A DNA stretch of 64,000 nt from Dolomedes plantarius (Eukaryota; Arthropoda; Arachnida; Araneae; Dolomedidae): contig OU015492.1 of NCBI GenBank assembly GCA_907164885.2, forward strand, positions 47,754,183-47,818,182. Direction: 5' to 3'. Shown here in pieces: positions 35,644 through 49,079 of this stretch (the first letter of the stretch is position 1; the number at the start of each line of letters is the position of its first letter). A model generated the notes under the pieces. The model searched no databases and was not told the DNA's origin. It saw only the letters and a program-made list of their open reading frames with translations. A program made the translations under genes and the position numbers.

Positions 35644-36280
35644 TAGGGGTCTTCAACCCGTAGCCGTTGATGGTATTTTAGTGGCCCGCCGAAACATTCC
35701 GATCAGGCAAGACAAAAGTTTGATATAAATTTGGAAAAAAAATTCTTAAAACGGCAATCCTCTCAGACAAAAAAGATCAAGAATGCACGGGGAAAAGTAG
35801 CTCACGGCACATTATCAAAATAATAAACTGGTAATTGTATTCATAATCTTAAGACAAAAAAAACCATAAGAAGCAGCATGCCACGGATCTTTCTTTCCAG
35901 AATCTCACGTGAGTTTCGTCCTCCTGCATTCATTCTGTTTCATGCAATAGAAAGTACAAAATACATTGATTAAACTCTCATTTTTTGTTATTTGTAGAAA
36001 ATAATTAATAAAAACATTTTTAATTAATAATAGTTATAAAAGTACAAAATACTTTTTAAAACACTACATACGCAAAACTTCAGTGACGTGTTTTGAAGGA
36101 ATTAATCCTTCATCATCATACTATACAAAACCAATAAAGTAATCATCTCAAAGGATGAAGCTAGTTTGTAAATAATGCATTTTTCCCTCTGCAGATGCTC
36201 TTATTTCACAGATGTGTCGCCCGCAGAAATATGCGAATTTATTGGTGTGACCCGGGAGCGAGAAAGGTTGAAGACCCCTA
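35644..36280. mobile_element. hAT-type MITE, 637 bp
   Basis: TAGGGGTCTTCAACC at 35644-35658 is perfectly inverted at 36266-36280. The 8-bp flanks are GTTTAAAA (35636-35643) and ATTTAAAA (36281-36288), matching at seven positions. A TAGNG start plus 8-bp target is the hAT pattern. Inside, GTGGCCCGCCG near the left and TCGCCCGCAG near the right give sub-terminal symmetry. There is no coding capacity. Confidence 0.85.
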
Positions 36281-36469
36281 ATTTAAAACATTCCAAAGCA
36301 TTAAAGCAATCTATAGGCTAAATCATGATATTAATGCATCTCGAAAATTATTTAAGAAATAAAATATGAGTAATAAACTGAAGTAAAGTTAAATAAAATG
36401 TCTAATTTTAACAAAAAAATCTAAATACCAGTAAGTTTAAAATAATGTTAACCAGATGCAATCTTATCC

Positions 36470-36658
36470 GCCAATTCTGACAACCTCTCTGAGCTAATTG
36501 TATTTTGGCGCTTTTACGATACACGCGGGTTGGCTTCGATGTGAGTAACATGTTGCTGTTTTCATGGAAGAAACTTCAGTTGTTCTTATGATTTGGAATT
36601 GCATTTAATTTCGGCCTCGATTGTGTTTCTTTAAGAGATGACCATTCGGGTCATCACA
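36470..36658 (+). repeat. Left copy of a 189-bp direct repeat (possible LTR remnant)
   Basis: The segment starts GCCAATTCTGACAACCTC and ends CGGGTCATCACA. It recurs at 38680-38865 with few differences, including a 3-bp deletion, in the same orientation and 2 kb apart. Two same-strand copies ending in CA fit LTRs, but the similarity starts without a TG and no primer-binding site is obvious after it. Confidence 0.85.
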
Positions 36659-38679
36659 CCAGCTCGACAGGATGGAAAACCAAGTTTGGCGTTTGGATCA
36701 AGAAATCAACCTTTGTCAAGCCTGAGATTGCGAATGCATTGTGAGGTAGTGAAGACGCCATTGTTCTACAGGACTTTTGCTTTCGATTCCGCATGCGTCT
36801 CTGAATGCACCAGCTTGAAAAATGACCAAAGCTCACCCAACACAATGTTGACTACATCAAAGCAAGTGATGATGCCCTTGTTCCAGTTCGTTCCAGTTTT
36901 GATTCCGACATTTGTTTCCCGCCTGACCTCACCATTTTTTTCCCGTCTCGGACTGCTCCATCTTGTGATACACCCGTATTCAACTCCAAATATTCAAGAA
37001 GTGATTCAACTTTTAATATATGTGAGCGACAGACATAAAAAAATTCATTTCAAGATTGTGATTTTTTTCCATTTTGCCTTGATCCCTGTGTGAACGCCGG
37101 ACGCTGCACATTGGAATCGTGGAAACTCCAATAGTCTATTTTTCAAGATCACCATCAGAGTGTTTTACTCTCAAAATTTTCTCATTTAGTATTGTAATTT
37201 ACAGTTCAAAACTTGGTGTTGTAAGCAGGTCAGATATTATATTATTTTTGTAATTTCTAGTATTGTAAAAGTAAAAGTAAAATGAACACTGCCAAAATAA
37301 ATGTGGAACATGAAAATAATTACGAAATATTTCAGGAGAAAATTAAAAATCAGAAAAATAAATTAAATTTTCACTTAAGTAGTGAAATGATGATGTAAGT
37401 CACCAATATGTAAATCATTCAACTATCCTTAATCTTTCTATTTTAGCATTCCTGTCCTATTGCCATTCTAATTAATTTTGAAGAAACCCCGTGAGTGTAA
37501 GTGAAACTCACATATTTTTTTTCATTTTTTGAAGCTTACTATATTTTATATGAAAAATACTATGTACTAGATAAATATTATTGATTTTTATACTGGGGTT
37601 TCCACTCACTGTCCTCCTTGTCTCTTCGCACTGTTCAAATGTTCCCTTTGAACAGTTGTCTTTCCCTCTCATGTTTGAGAAACTTGCCTGCCCCTTTTCA
37701 TTTTGTGCAGTTTGCTCAACTTGAGTTTCAGGTTCGAAGCACCTTCCCTTTGGTAAACGCTCACGAGGATGGACTCACAACAGGTCACATACCTCAAATT
37801 TATGTTTGTATTGATTTTTTTCCACAACAGTTGAATGTCAGTGTCAATTGTTGGAATTTGTATTTTTGTTCGAATTTTTGCAACATCAGGTATCAGACAT
37901 TTGGTATTGATGTTCAAAGTTAATTTTGACAGCATTTGGTAAATTTATTCTACTAATTGCTGAAAGAACTATTAATATTTTTGTGTACATGATCTAGAGA
38001 AAAAATTGAAAGTGAAAACCAGTAATAAAAAAATAAAATATAGAAAGTGTTTTGCGTAAAGAAAAGGGAATAACCAATGAGAAACGTAACAATAAACAAC
38101 CAAGAACATTATTTTTCTAAAACTGACTACAACCCAAGAGATCTCCAAAAGAACTAAACCATACTCAACGACTAAAAACTGTGAAAAAAAACTTTTCAGA
38201 CTTTTATAAGTTGAACTGTACCCGTCCAGGACTCTGAAAACTTTTTAGACTGTGATACACATGTCAGGGACTGAGACCTTCACAATATTTTTACTTGTAT
38301 CTGTATTTTGGAACGTCTTTACATCTGTTGTTATTAGTGTTTTCATTTAAGTGTACTATTCCATTTTTATTTTTCTCCAGCTATTTGTTTTTTTAAGATT
38401 ATGCCATATTATGATGTTTTTCAATTATATATTTTAACATAAGAATTTGTGATTTTCGAGCCAGCTTCAACCTAATATTCTAACTACTAATTTTCATGTT
38501 CTCACTATCTGGAATATCTTGGAGTCGACGGTTCCAATCCATTTTAGATGGGGAGATATTCTGTGATAATATTACTAACAACCTATAATCACCCATTCTG
38601 AACTTTATCTCTGTTCTGGAAACCCCTTTTTCTACTCTTTGGCGAAAACGCCTCGCCTTTCCCCACACTAACTTCCTCT
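36659..38679 (+). other. Segment between the 189-bp direct repeats
   Basis: If the repeats are LTRs, this is the interior of a heavily decayed retroelement. The first bases in one frame read LDRMENQVWRLDQEINLCQA, which could be a gag start. The overlapping 151-codon frame at 36638-37093 (start MTIRVITPARQDGKPSLAFG) and the 101-codon frame at 37618-37923 contain no motif I know, and neither has protease, RT or integrase residues. The rest is AT-rich with many stops. Confidence 0.35.
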
Positions 38680-38861
38680 GCCAATTCTGGCAACCTCTCT
38701 GAGCTAATTGTATTTTGGCGCTTTTACGATAGACGCGGGTTGGCTTTGATGCGAGTAACATGTTGCTGTTTTCATGGAATAAACTTCAGTTCTTATGATT
38801 TGGAATTGCATTTAATTTCGACCTCGATTGTGTTTCTTCAAGAGATTACCATTTGGGTCAT

Positions 38862-38865
<4 letters not shown>
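38680..38865 (+). repeat. Right copy of the 189-bp direct repeat
   Basis: It matches 36470-36658 and ends TTGGGTCATCACA exactly where a (TA)n array begins. Confidence 0.85.
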
Positions 38866-38953
<88 letters not shown>

Positions 38954-38955
38954 AA
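38866..38955. repeat. (TA)n-(TAA)n microsatellite
   Basis: About 36 TA units are followed by five AAT units. Confidence 0.95.
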
Positions 38956-39741
<786 letters not shown>

Positions 39742-41010
39742 CAGGTGGTTATCAAAATAATGGAAACACATCAATATTAGTGGTGATTATGGAAGTGATT
39801 CGTATTCCTTAAAAAACAAGTTTAGGGACCAATATTTTTTTATAGAATATAGTGTATACATTATTCTACTCTAAAGTAGCAGTCATGAAACTATGGGCAT
39901 CAGGCTCTTTGGGGGATAGCGTAAGATGTCAAACCTTGTAGATCGTTCAGAAGGGCAAATTGTTGAAGAGCGTTTAATTAGAGTATCTGTTACAACAGCC
40001 CCCATGGGTTTGGGTGTTTACCGAGCTATGATAACGGAAGTCATGATGGCATACAGAGTTCACGGAAAGACATCCTCTGTGAAACAGAATAGTGGACGAA
40101 AGGGAAAGCTAAGTGAAAGAAACTGACGGGTGTTGAAGCGGACTATGACATCAAAAAAGAAGACAACTGCAGCCAAAGTGACCGTAGAGCTCCATCTGAA
40201 TCTGCAGGCTCCAGTGCCAGTCATTACAGGTAAGAGAAAATTTCAAAAACAAAACATTTACGGCAGAGTATTAATTCCCAAGCCGCTTGTAACAGATGTT
40301 AAAACAATCCATCCTCTACAGTGGTGCCACGAGCACAAATCCTGGTCGCGTGATACGTTGAAATATGACAATTGGTTAGATGAATCATTGTTCACTTTGC
40401 TCCCTGTAACAGGACGTGCATATGTCTGAAGAACACCTACACAAGCGTATTATCATGCTTGTCTCATGCCATCTATCAAACATGGATAGGAATTTTCTTA
40501 GGGTTTCGGCGGCCATCTCATGGTTTTCAAAAGGGATCTATTGTAAGCCCGAAAGGGAGATTGACTGGGAAGGACTATGTCGAACATTTAGCCAACCAGA
40601 TCCATCCTATGGTGCAAAAATTGTTTCCTGCAGGAGATGGCGTTCTCCATGATGATAGTGCCCCGATCCATACAGCTAGACGTGTCAAGTCGTGGTTTGA
40701 GGAACATAAAGACCAAGTCAAACACCTTATCTGGCCCGCACAGTCACTAAATCTCAATATCATCGAACTGTTGTGGTCTGTTTTAAGGAACAGAGTCAGG
40801 AATCAACATCCAGCAATAGTATCTCTACAGGAACATTGACGATTTATCCATAAAGAATGGTATAATATTCCATTAACCACTATTCATGACTTGCATAATT
40901 CACTTCCTTAGTGAATCCAGGTGGTTTTAAATGCCATAGATGGTCCTATGCCATATTAATAAAGAATTTCAAGTTTTATACCTAAGTGTTTCCATTATTT
41001 TGATAACCAC

Positions 41011-41013
<3 letters not shown>
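39742..41013 (+). mobile_element. Tc1-like DNA transposon with perfect 28-bp TIRs
   Basis: CAGGTGGTTATCAAAATAAT (first 20 of 28 bases) at 39742 is perfectly inverted at the right end, with TA on each side (39740-39741, 41014-41015). (TA)n arrays adjoin on both sides. At 1272 bp it is full-length. The gene is interrupted, but the ends are intact. Confidence 0.95.
39926..40910 (+). pseudogene. Tc1-like transposase pseudogene
   Basis: The first part, from 39926 (MSNLVDRSEGQIVEERL), is the N-terminal DNA-binding region. It contains HGKTSSVKQNSGRKGKLSER, which stops at 40126. The second (40130-40429) includes WCHEHKSWSRDTLKYDNWLD and DESLF, with the first catalytic D kept. The third (40459-40839, in another frame) has FQKGSIVSPKGRLTGKDYVE, the second D in LHDDSAPIHTARRVKSWFEE and the E in NIIELLWSVLRNRVR. 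The SPDLN stretch has become SLNLN. Stops at 40126 and after RAYV, plus at least one frameshift, inactivate it. D to E spacing is 36. Confidence 0.92.

Positions 41014-41041
<28 letters not shown>
41014..41041. repeat. (TA)n microsatellite
   Basis: About 14 TA units follow the right TIR of the Tc1 element immediately. Confidence 0.95.
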
Positions 41042-41044
<3 letters not shown>

Positions 41045-42253
41045 TATGTTTTTATTTCTTCATGTATGCAATGATACTGCTAATATCACATGTTTTGCTA
41101 AGCCTTAATTCATATTTCAAAACGAAATAGAAGAAAAATCCCCATGAAAATTAACTGTTTCAGCCCACTTTCTTTATTAAAAGTATTGCTATCTTAAATG
41201 TATATTTTTTTAATATTTGCAGTTATCGTATTGCGAGCACTATTTCTGCAGAGTATCTTTAATATTTTCCTCTACATTTACGGGAAACACTAAAAATCCT
41301 TTTTCAAAACGTTTCATAGGAAACTTTCACATCCGCCGTACTTCAAATGAAATATACTGTACACCAACCAAGTACATCTTCGAGAATTTAATTTTAAAAC
41401 TTATGAAATATAGGAAAACATTTTTCATATTCCCCAATAAGAATAAAAAAATCGAAACAAGAAATGAATTTTGCAATATCCGAAAACAGAAATATTGTGC
41501 ATGCGAAATACAAACAGAATCGAACGGAAATTCCTCGGAATTAAAATCAAGATCTTACGTTCTATTGATAGTAACTGGGATGAAAGCAACGGGAAGATTT
41601 TACTACGGTTTAGACTTTATAAAAGAGATTTCTATTCATTGTATTCTTTAAGACTGGATTATAAACTTTCTTTTATGTTCATTTTTTTTTAATTTTCATT
41701 AAGTTATATTTCTGTTATAATAGTTTTTAAAGACAGTTTTGTTTTCAGGATTTATTCATGTAACATTTTACATAAAAACACAAATTTTTTTAGAAGACTT
41801 AAAAAGAAAGAGCTAAAAATTCTACTTACACTTGTAGTTCCATATCTTTTGTTTAATTACGAAACTCCCTGACTCTATGGAGGAGTATACTCAAGTTCAT
41901 TATACTTATTACTTGAAGTTTAGTATATATTTTCTTTCTGTGCATAACTGGAAGTAATTTGGCTCTCTCAGCAATGGGTAATGGAAAATTTTAAAATTCT
42001 GTAATATGCGTGCTTTTACAGTAAATAGGTAAGTATATTTGACGGAAAAAAATCCTCCAAGCACGTGGAATTTACAATTAGTTTGTTGCTTTTATTTCAT
42101 TTAGACTCGTAATGATGAAATACTGTTCGATTTATAACTTTTGTAAAGCTTCAGTACATGTTTGTATACTGGTAAGCTAAGACTGATATAAATAGAAAAA
42201 TTCTAGTAACCTCATTGGAGAGCCAAAAGTTTGGTTTTCGTTTTGGAATGGGA
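41042..42253. other. Unassigned AT-rich sequence
   Basis: A 144-codon plus frame (41217-41651) has no motif and overlaps another open frame, so I do not call it a gene. Confidence 0.45.
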
Positions 42254-42783
42254 ATGAGTGGGTAGATGAATGTCTATGAATGTTACCACACTAGAGTGGG
42301 ACCTTGACTTTTGTGGGTTTGACATTTTCGAATTATATTACTTAGAAATTTGCCATCAGCAATTAAGAGAACTTTTGGAATTTTTCCCTTCGACTGCTGA
42401 ATTAAAGTTATTGCAGTTTTTTAAAACGTGATGAGCGGGTAGATGAATATCTCTGAATGTTACCACTCTAAAGCGGGACCTTGACTTTTGTGGGTTTGAC
42501 ATTTTTGAATTATATTACTTAGAAATTTGCCATCAGGATTTAAGAGAACTTTTGGAATTTTGCCCTTCGACTGTTGAACTAAAGTTAATATACTTTTTAA
42601 AACGGGATGAGTGGGTAGATGAATATCTCTGAATGTTACCACTCTAGAGTGGGACCTCGACTTTTGTGGGCTTGACATTTTCGAATTATATTACTTTGAA
42701 ATTAGCCATCAACAATTAAGACAACTTTTGGAATTTTGCACTTCGACTATTGAACTAAAATGATTACAGTTTTTAAAACGTAG
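42254..42783. repeat. Three tandem units of about 176 bp
   Basis: Units begin ATGAG(T/C)GGGTAGATGAAT at 42254, 42431 and 42607. They share GGGACCT(T/C)GACTTTTGTGGG, GAATTATATTACTT and the end GTTTTTAAAACG. Identity is high, so the amplification is fairly recent. CAATTAAGAGAAC in these units occurs again at 43060. Confidence 0.93.
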
Positions 42784-42827
42784 TACTGTATTATATAATT
42801 TAATAAGCATTAATAATTTTATAACTG

Positions 42828-43108
42828 TGTTTCCCTCGGGGGATCCTGTAACCCCAAGAGGGCGCGTTCCCAGGTGGCGGATCGGGGAATGCCTCCAATG
42901 GAATTTCCATTGGGTTCTGAAAGGGAAATATCTTCCGCGGAGCAACAGGTAGAAGTCCAACCTCTTTCGAGGGAATGCCACCACTTTTCTATGGTTAGTA
43001 CATTCTTATTTCTTGTTTCCTCTTCTTTTCTTTTATTTTTCTTCTGCACTATTCCTGGCAATTAAGAGAACACGACAACAACAACACACGACAACAACAA
43101 CAACGATC
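42828..43108. mobile_element. Possible 3' end of a non-LTR retroelement
   Basis: This less AT-rich segment contains GGGGGATCCTGTAACCCCAA, GAGGGCGCGTTCCCAGGTGG and AATGCCTCCAATGGAATTTCC. It ends in a repeated (ACAACA)n tail at about 43075-43106. A short repeat tail after a GC-richer stretch fits a non-LTR element on the plus strand. No reverse transcriptase motif is present, and the minus-strand frames (about 80-90 codons) are not recognised. Confidence 0.3.
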
Positions 43109-45360
43109 TTTTAAAAGTCTAAGTGCTGTATGACACACTATACATACCTCTAGAACATGTGATATGCTTTAACTCTGTCTATTACTTTACGTGAGAATGC
43201 GTGTGTGCACACACTTGTGTTAACGTGTAATACCGCGATTTTTTATTTATAAAATATACTGTCGAACATTTCTGTTTTCATGCTATCAAAATGGCGATCT
43301 CATTTGGCGAGGCCTTTTATGTCAGCTCAAATTACTGGGATTCTAAATGAAGACACCGTAACACAGTTCTTCACTGTGAGCATTCAATTACTTTACATTA
43401 TGATAGTACCTTTACTCTAGATCTAAGTGTTGATTAGAAAAGGTTTCAGTGGATAAACATTCTTGAATACAAGGACAATGGGAACGGGCTACTAAATCCA
43501 TTTCATGTCTCCTAGTAAATACTACCACTGCAGACACAATTTTAAACCCATTACAAGTCTACATTAACATGTATCGCTTCTTGACTTTATTTCAGTCTGT
43601 CAAATATCCAACTTCGCTTGAGGTAACAGTGCATAGGTGTAGATAAATTCCTGTAACGCTCTCACCATGCTGACAAACGCACTGAAACTTATGATTAATT
43701 CTCTTGCTTTTACATGAACATGGATTTCTGTTATAATGTAGCAGTTGGAACAGATATCTATAACAGATCCCTACCTGTACCGTACGCTACTGGTTTTGCT
43801 CTTCAATCATTGATTTTACAACTAAAATTTTTAACAAAGTGAAGTTAACAATGTTGTTGTTTTCGATACCGCCTTTGTCGGTTGTCTTTCATTAAATACT
43901 GTAAATCTAACTGCACATAAATGACCCACTTAATGCTCCAAATTAATGTTTTATTATTTTCTGAAATTTCATATGCTTACGCATTAAAGTAATAATGATA
44001 CATTAAAACTTTGCGTAATCGCCAGCTGTTGTAAAAAATTTTCTTCGTAAAATTTAAAAAATAGTAACGATAGTTCGCTCAAACACTTGGTAATTTTTAG
44101 CAATTTAGACTCTCTTTTCCCTTTTACAGAGGTAATTTTCATGCTTTAACACTGATTTTTAAATAGTCTTTGGGAGACAAAATTAATTTGTTTTCAGAAC
44201 CCAGCTAAAAACAACTCAATTCTTGAAGATTGTGAATGATTTCCTAGTCGTTCTTTATCAATTTTCTTTACATTTTCCCATAATACGAGTCACGACAAAT
44301 TTATATCTGCAAATAACTCACCGCCTATAAATTCCATAATGATTACGAGCAGCTTTAGATGATATGATGGATCAATAAACCTTTATAGAGTCTACATATT
44401 GGTCCAGAGCAACGAAAATGATCATAAGCGCCATGGCATGAAACAAAAATTTCTTTTCGCGTAAAACATGAATGTTCTTGTATTTGATAGATTGAAATAT
44501 GTATCGGAACAAATGTTTTTTCATCCTAGCGCTTTGAATTCTGAAATCATATGCAGTTCACGTCCGAAGAAAATAAATCAGAGACAAATACTTGACAGTA
44601 TCACCAAAGGATTGCGAGCAAACAGCGATATTTATTCAGGGGCTTTGTAAACAAAGAAAAATGAGAAAACGTATTCGTCCAGTAAATACCAGCTTGTGTA
44701 TGAGTTTGCTGAACAAAAATTCGGAGTTAAATGGGAATTGCTATACACTGTAGGGAAAAAAACATTTATCTAACAACTTTGATATCGAGTACACTGGCTT
44801 TCTCCTGTTTATAAACGTATATCCTAACTGCAAATGTTATACATTGTTAAGATTACACAAACAGTTCTTGTCATTATAAATCTTAGCTGGAAAAACCTAG
44901 CAAATTGATTCAAAATAACTAGAATTTTGTTTTAAAAAATTAATCGTAAAACTATGTTTAGCTATCCTTCCTTGAGCTTGTCCCGCGGATAAGTTTAATA
45001 TTTTCCCAAACAAAAAAGTGTTTAATTTTAAGCATTTTTATATTTTTCCTTAAATAGCGCGTGTTTTTGGTTGTCCTATATAGGGAACACTAATATCCAA
45101 ATCATAGATTAATTAATTTTTATGAAACAATTTATAACGTTGTATAATTTTACTCATACACAACATCAATATTATTTTCTCGACCTGATCATGTATGTGT
45201 ATATGCGTAGAGAAAGAGAGAGAGAAGGTTGGTAACCGAGAAAATTGCAGAAAATAAAATTGCAAAGCTTAATTCTTAGGTCAGTTATAGTTTCACAAAA
45301 TCAATTTATTCTATTTAAATATATATGTAGTATAAAATGCTTATAAAATACATAGAATCA
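43109..45360. other. Unassigned AT-rich sequence
   Basis: No gene, TIR or RNA gene was recognised in more than 2 kb. Confidence 0.5.
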
Positions 45361-46634
45361 TTGATATATATATATATATATAAACACATGCATTTGATGC
45401 ATTCAAATCATCTATATTCGGTAGTATCTGAGCTCGAGATGCCGTAAATTTTCAGCTACAATTTTAATTTCTCACCCCTAGAACTTTGCCGATGATTTAG
45501 TTTATTAGGTTAAAGGATATTATTTTTTAAAATTTTCATACGAATGAAATTAAAATAATCTGTGGTATAAATTTACTGCTCATTAATGAAAACCTTAACC
45601 TCATGAAAATTTCCAGATTGGTTTGGAGGGGAAAGCTCGTTTACTCATCCTTGTGATAGTGGATAAGTAACGTTTTGAAACCAATGAGCGGCTATAACAA
45701 CTCTTATCGGTAAACACGGCATTAAATCATTTTTTTATTGTCCATTTGTTATGAATGCACCACCTCTACAAACGGTCTTGTCATTCCTGGTTGATGGTGC
45801 ACATTTCGGTATGCAGTTTGGTTTTTTATGTAAGTGATTACTACAGTTTCACGAATTACTGAACTATCTACACTTGCTTGGAGAGAGGTCATAATTCGTA
45901 TAGCAGGGTAGAGTAGAATACGTTTAGCTGTCACGCGAATGTGAAGATATTCTGTTTCGCAGAAGAGCGTAAAAGGTTTCCTCCTATAGCTGCTGATTCA
46001 TTTTAGTGAAAATTTTTACAGGTGGTAGAAATAACCCAATCTAAGGATCTGAACTCTTGAAGACTATAATCTTACAAGCACACCCCTTTCTTAACCATAT
46101 TTTGATCTTTACAATCACTCTTCGTTTGATATTTTTAACTTTGAAATGACACATTTTAGCCATTTGAATACTTAAAAATCAACTTCATTTTCTTTAATAC
46201 TTTTTTCGTACCAACGGTTATTAATGGTTATTAAGTGATACCAGGCATTTGTCGAAGCAGTTTACCTTTCCTACTCAACGTTACCTAGAAACGTAAAACA
46301 ACGGAGGAAAAATTTTTGCTGTTTTTTCTTCAGTCTTTATGATCCGTTGTAAACAGTTATGAGTTTTGTCAACGTAAAATGGATAAAAATTTTGTCTCCC
46401 TTATCAACTTCGTTCTAAAATTTTCACAACGAGAAAATGTTAAAACAGATATCATAGGCATCATTTGACTTTTTTCTCTCTGATATATTCCAAATTAATG
46501 TGTGCTAAAATTTAAAAAAATTTTAGGGATTCATCATTAGCTTACGCTGATAGAAGCTGAAGCTTAGAGAGCAAGTTTCGAAGGTATATAAAATAAGTGT
46601 GCTTGCTGTTAAAAAGAATCTTCTTTCATTTTTA

Positions 46635-46670
<36 letters not shown>
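45361..46670. other. Unassigned AT-rich sequence between two (TA)n tracts
   Basis: (TA)n lies at 45364-45381 and 46640-46670. Nothing else was recognised. Confidence 0.5.
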
Positions 46671-46675
<5 letters not shown>

Positions 46676-47242
46676 TTTTATTAATTTTGGGTTTGACTTT
46701 AAAAGGGTGGCAAAAACAGTCCTAATACTTTACAAGTTCATAGATTATTAATTGCCATGCTGTGAATTCGTGTATTAATGAGTATGCTGAAAAGAAAATT
46801 TGAACTATGAATGTTAAATGTTTTTCGCCTGCTAGGAAATTTTGGTCCTTTATCACTTATCATTCGGTTCCTTTCCCTACTTTAAGAAGTGTATATAAAC
46901 AACAATTGTTCTTACGAGACTAAACCATATTAACAGCCTCACTAACTTCAAAGTGTGACAAACATCTTCCTTATCCGAATCTCGTTTACAGCTTCGGAGA
47001 TAGTTTTTCAACTTCATAATTTTTAAAACTTTTGTGTTTGCTTTAATTGCTTACTACATGCATAATATGGATGATTTTAGTCGGTAGATATGTCTCCAGA
47101 ATATTTTTTTTTAACTTGTCGATACTTTACAGTCAATAATTTTTTTTAAATAAGAATATTGGCTGTTGTGTTTAATCACTGCTAACTGCAGTTTTAGACC
47201 AATTTATTTTCGCGCATGAACAAAACTCATATAAGCAGCTCA

Positions 47243-48132
47243 CTTGCCAAATCGATTAAGTCCGAAAAATAAAAAGTGGAGAAAGATGATAAAATGACAG
47301 ACGTTTATTTCATATTCCTTTTAAAATATAAATTCAAATAAATGTTCTTGTTGTTGCTAATGCCCCCTGTTTCGAGGTTCCATTCACCAGATCTTAATAG
47401 GCTATTGGGCTGAAAAGGGCGGCTCCGGTTTTGAATTAGAACCACAAGGATTGGAGTCCGACTTGGCTAAATGACCGGTCACGTAATTTTGAACCGAGTC
47501 CAGTGACGAGACTTGACCCCGCACCTCCAGATGTAATTTTTGGAACTTTGAGGACATATTTTTTCAACGAGATATTTTTTCCGTGCACCAACCGCCATCC
47601 CTAAAACAACATTCTAGAATGTATTATTTCAGGTGCAGTTTTTATCTGACAACATAAAAAATCTATACCATAGAGTATCTTGGCGTAATCGTTATTGTTC
47701 TTACAAATTTTACGTGAGTAAGGGACTTAACCGATTTGACAAGTGAAAAAAAAGTAATAACAACCAATTCTGTCTGCAAATGATTTCTTTACTACAGAAA
47801 AAAATTTAAATAATTGTTTAATGATTCACAATTACTTACTTCTGCAGCAGCTAACTGTAACTGGCTAATTTATTTTACTTTCTGGCATGAAACCACACTA
47901 CACGTATTTATCGTTATCATACAGTACTTGCTTCTTGCCTTTGAATTGCATTATTGCTACGATTTACAATGACGGATGGCCTTAATTTGATTGGCTTCTG
48001 AAAAAATTTACTTACTATTCGATGACCAAAAACAGTTTTGTTGTTTAGTAGTGTTAATCCTTATTATTTGGGAAACCTATTATGAATCTAAATAGTTAGG
48101 AGTGTCAATTAAGTGCTTTGATACTAAAATTT
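47243..48132 (-). repeat. Copy B of the ~1-kb interspersed repeat (SINE inserted)
   Basis: The reverse complement of this segment follows 10848-11950 closely: TTAGCTGCTGCAGAAGTAAG, GAAGCCAATCAAATTAAGG and AAAGCACTTAATTGACACTC all have partners there. CTTGCCAAATCGATTAAGTC at 47243 and its inverted partner GGACTTAACCGATTTGACAA at 47723 look like short TIRs of a subunit. A SINE at 47349-47602 interrupts it at a different place from the SINE in copy A. Confidence 0.75.
47349..47602 (-). mobile_element. SINE, 5'-truncated
   Basis: It begins TGTTGTTGCTAATGCCCC and shares GGAGTCCGACTTGGCTAAAT and TAATTTTGAACCGAGTC with the SINE at 13657-14000. The tRNA-like head is absent. Copy A of the host repeat lacks this insertion at the equivalent point. 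Confidence 0.7.
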
Positions 48133-48840
48133 CAAAAGTTTCAATAACTGGACTAAAACTACATGTGGAAAGTTTATATGTGCACAGACACACGTTTCAC
48201 TCTTCGGAATTAAAACATACTCACACAGTACTCGTTTAATATAATTTACTATTTAAGACACCTTTGGCTAACAACTTAAAAATTTAATTTTCATCTGAAC
48301 CGAATACTTTTATATGTAATGTATCAAAAGATACTTTATTGCTCAAGGTTAGTACTGCAATAACTTTAATAACATAGTATTCAATGAATTTTTTTGTCAC
48401 TGTCTGACGTCTATATTTTACGAAAAAAGGCATTTCCTATTTTCTGTATTTTCTTCATAAATAGTTAATGTATATATCACTTGTCAATAAAATCAACATT
48501 TCATTGAGAAATAGCATTAGCCAATATTGGAAAAGTGATCCGTACTATAAATCTTTGCTTCAAACTTCGATTTTGAAGCATCGTTGAAAAATTCTGTAAT
48601 ATCATCCCTTCAGAATAAGCATTTTCAGAGCATCTAAAATTTGGGAGCGTGTAAACATACGGGAACTCGTAAGGAAATTTTAAATTTAATTTCTAATTTC
48701 TCATATAGCTCAACGGAGGAGGAAAATATTGAACGGTGTCAGAGAATATCGTTATCTTCGTCGCATATTTTTTTCTATTAAGTATCTGTGATTTAGGAAA
48801 GAAAAATATAACATTTGTAATATGTATGGAAATCATGGTT

Positions 48841-48841
<1 letters not shown>
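48133..48841. other. Unassigned AT-rich sequence
   Basis: Nothing was recognised. Confidence 0.5.

Positions 48842-48930
<89 letters not shown>
48842..48930. repeat. (TA)n microsatellite
   Basis: About 44 uninterrupted TA units. Confidence 0.95.
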
Positions 48931-48931
<1 letters not shown>

Positions 48932-49079
48932 CATAAAACCTTTCAAATTCTTTTTAAATTTCCTTGTGTGTAGATAAATTACGTTTTTCGTTTTAATTTT
49001 AAGAACAAAGAAGTTGATTTCCGCATATACTATACGATCCCTTTAAATTTATAGATAATCCATCTTCGTTATATAAGCA

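Noticed and set aside
36638..37093. 151-codon plus-strand open frame overlapping the 189-bp repeat
   Set aside because: It starts inside the repeat and reads out of it with no motif. A different frame gives the more gag-like start, so I treat it as part of a decayed element.
41217..41651. 144-codon plus-strand open frame
   Set aside because: It has no recognisable domain, a Lys/Ile/Asn-rich composition expected by chance, and overlaps another open frame. No splice or promoter context is evident.
42709..43061. Overlapping minus-strand frames of 91 and 80 codons
   Set aside because: They have no known motif and overlap in two frames. The segment reads better as a retroelement tail.
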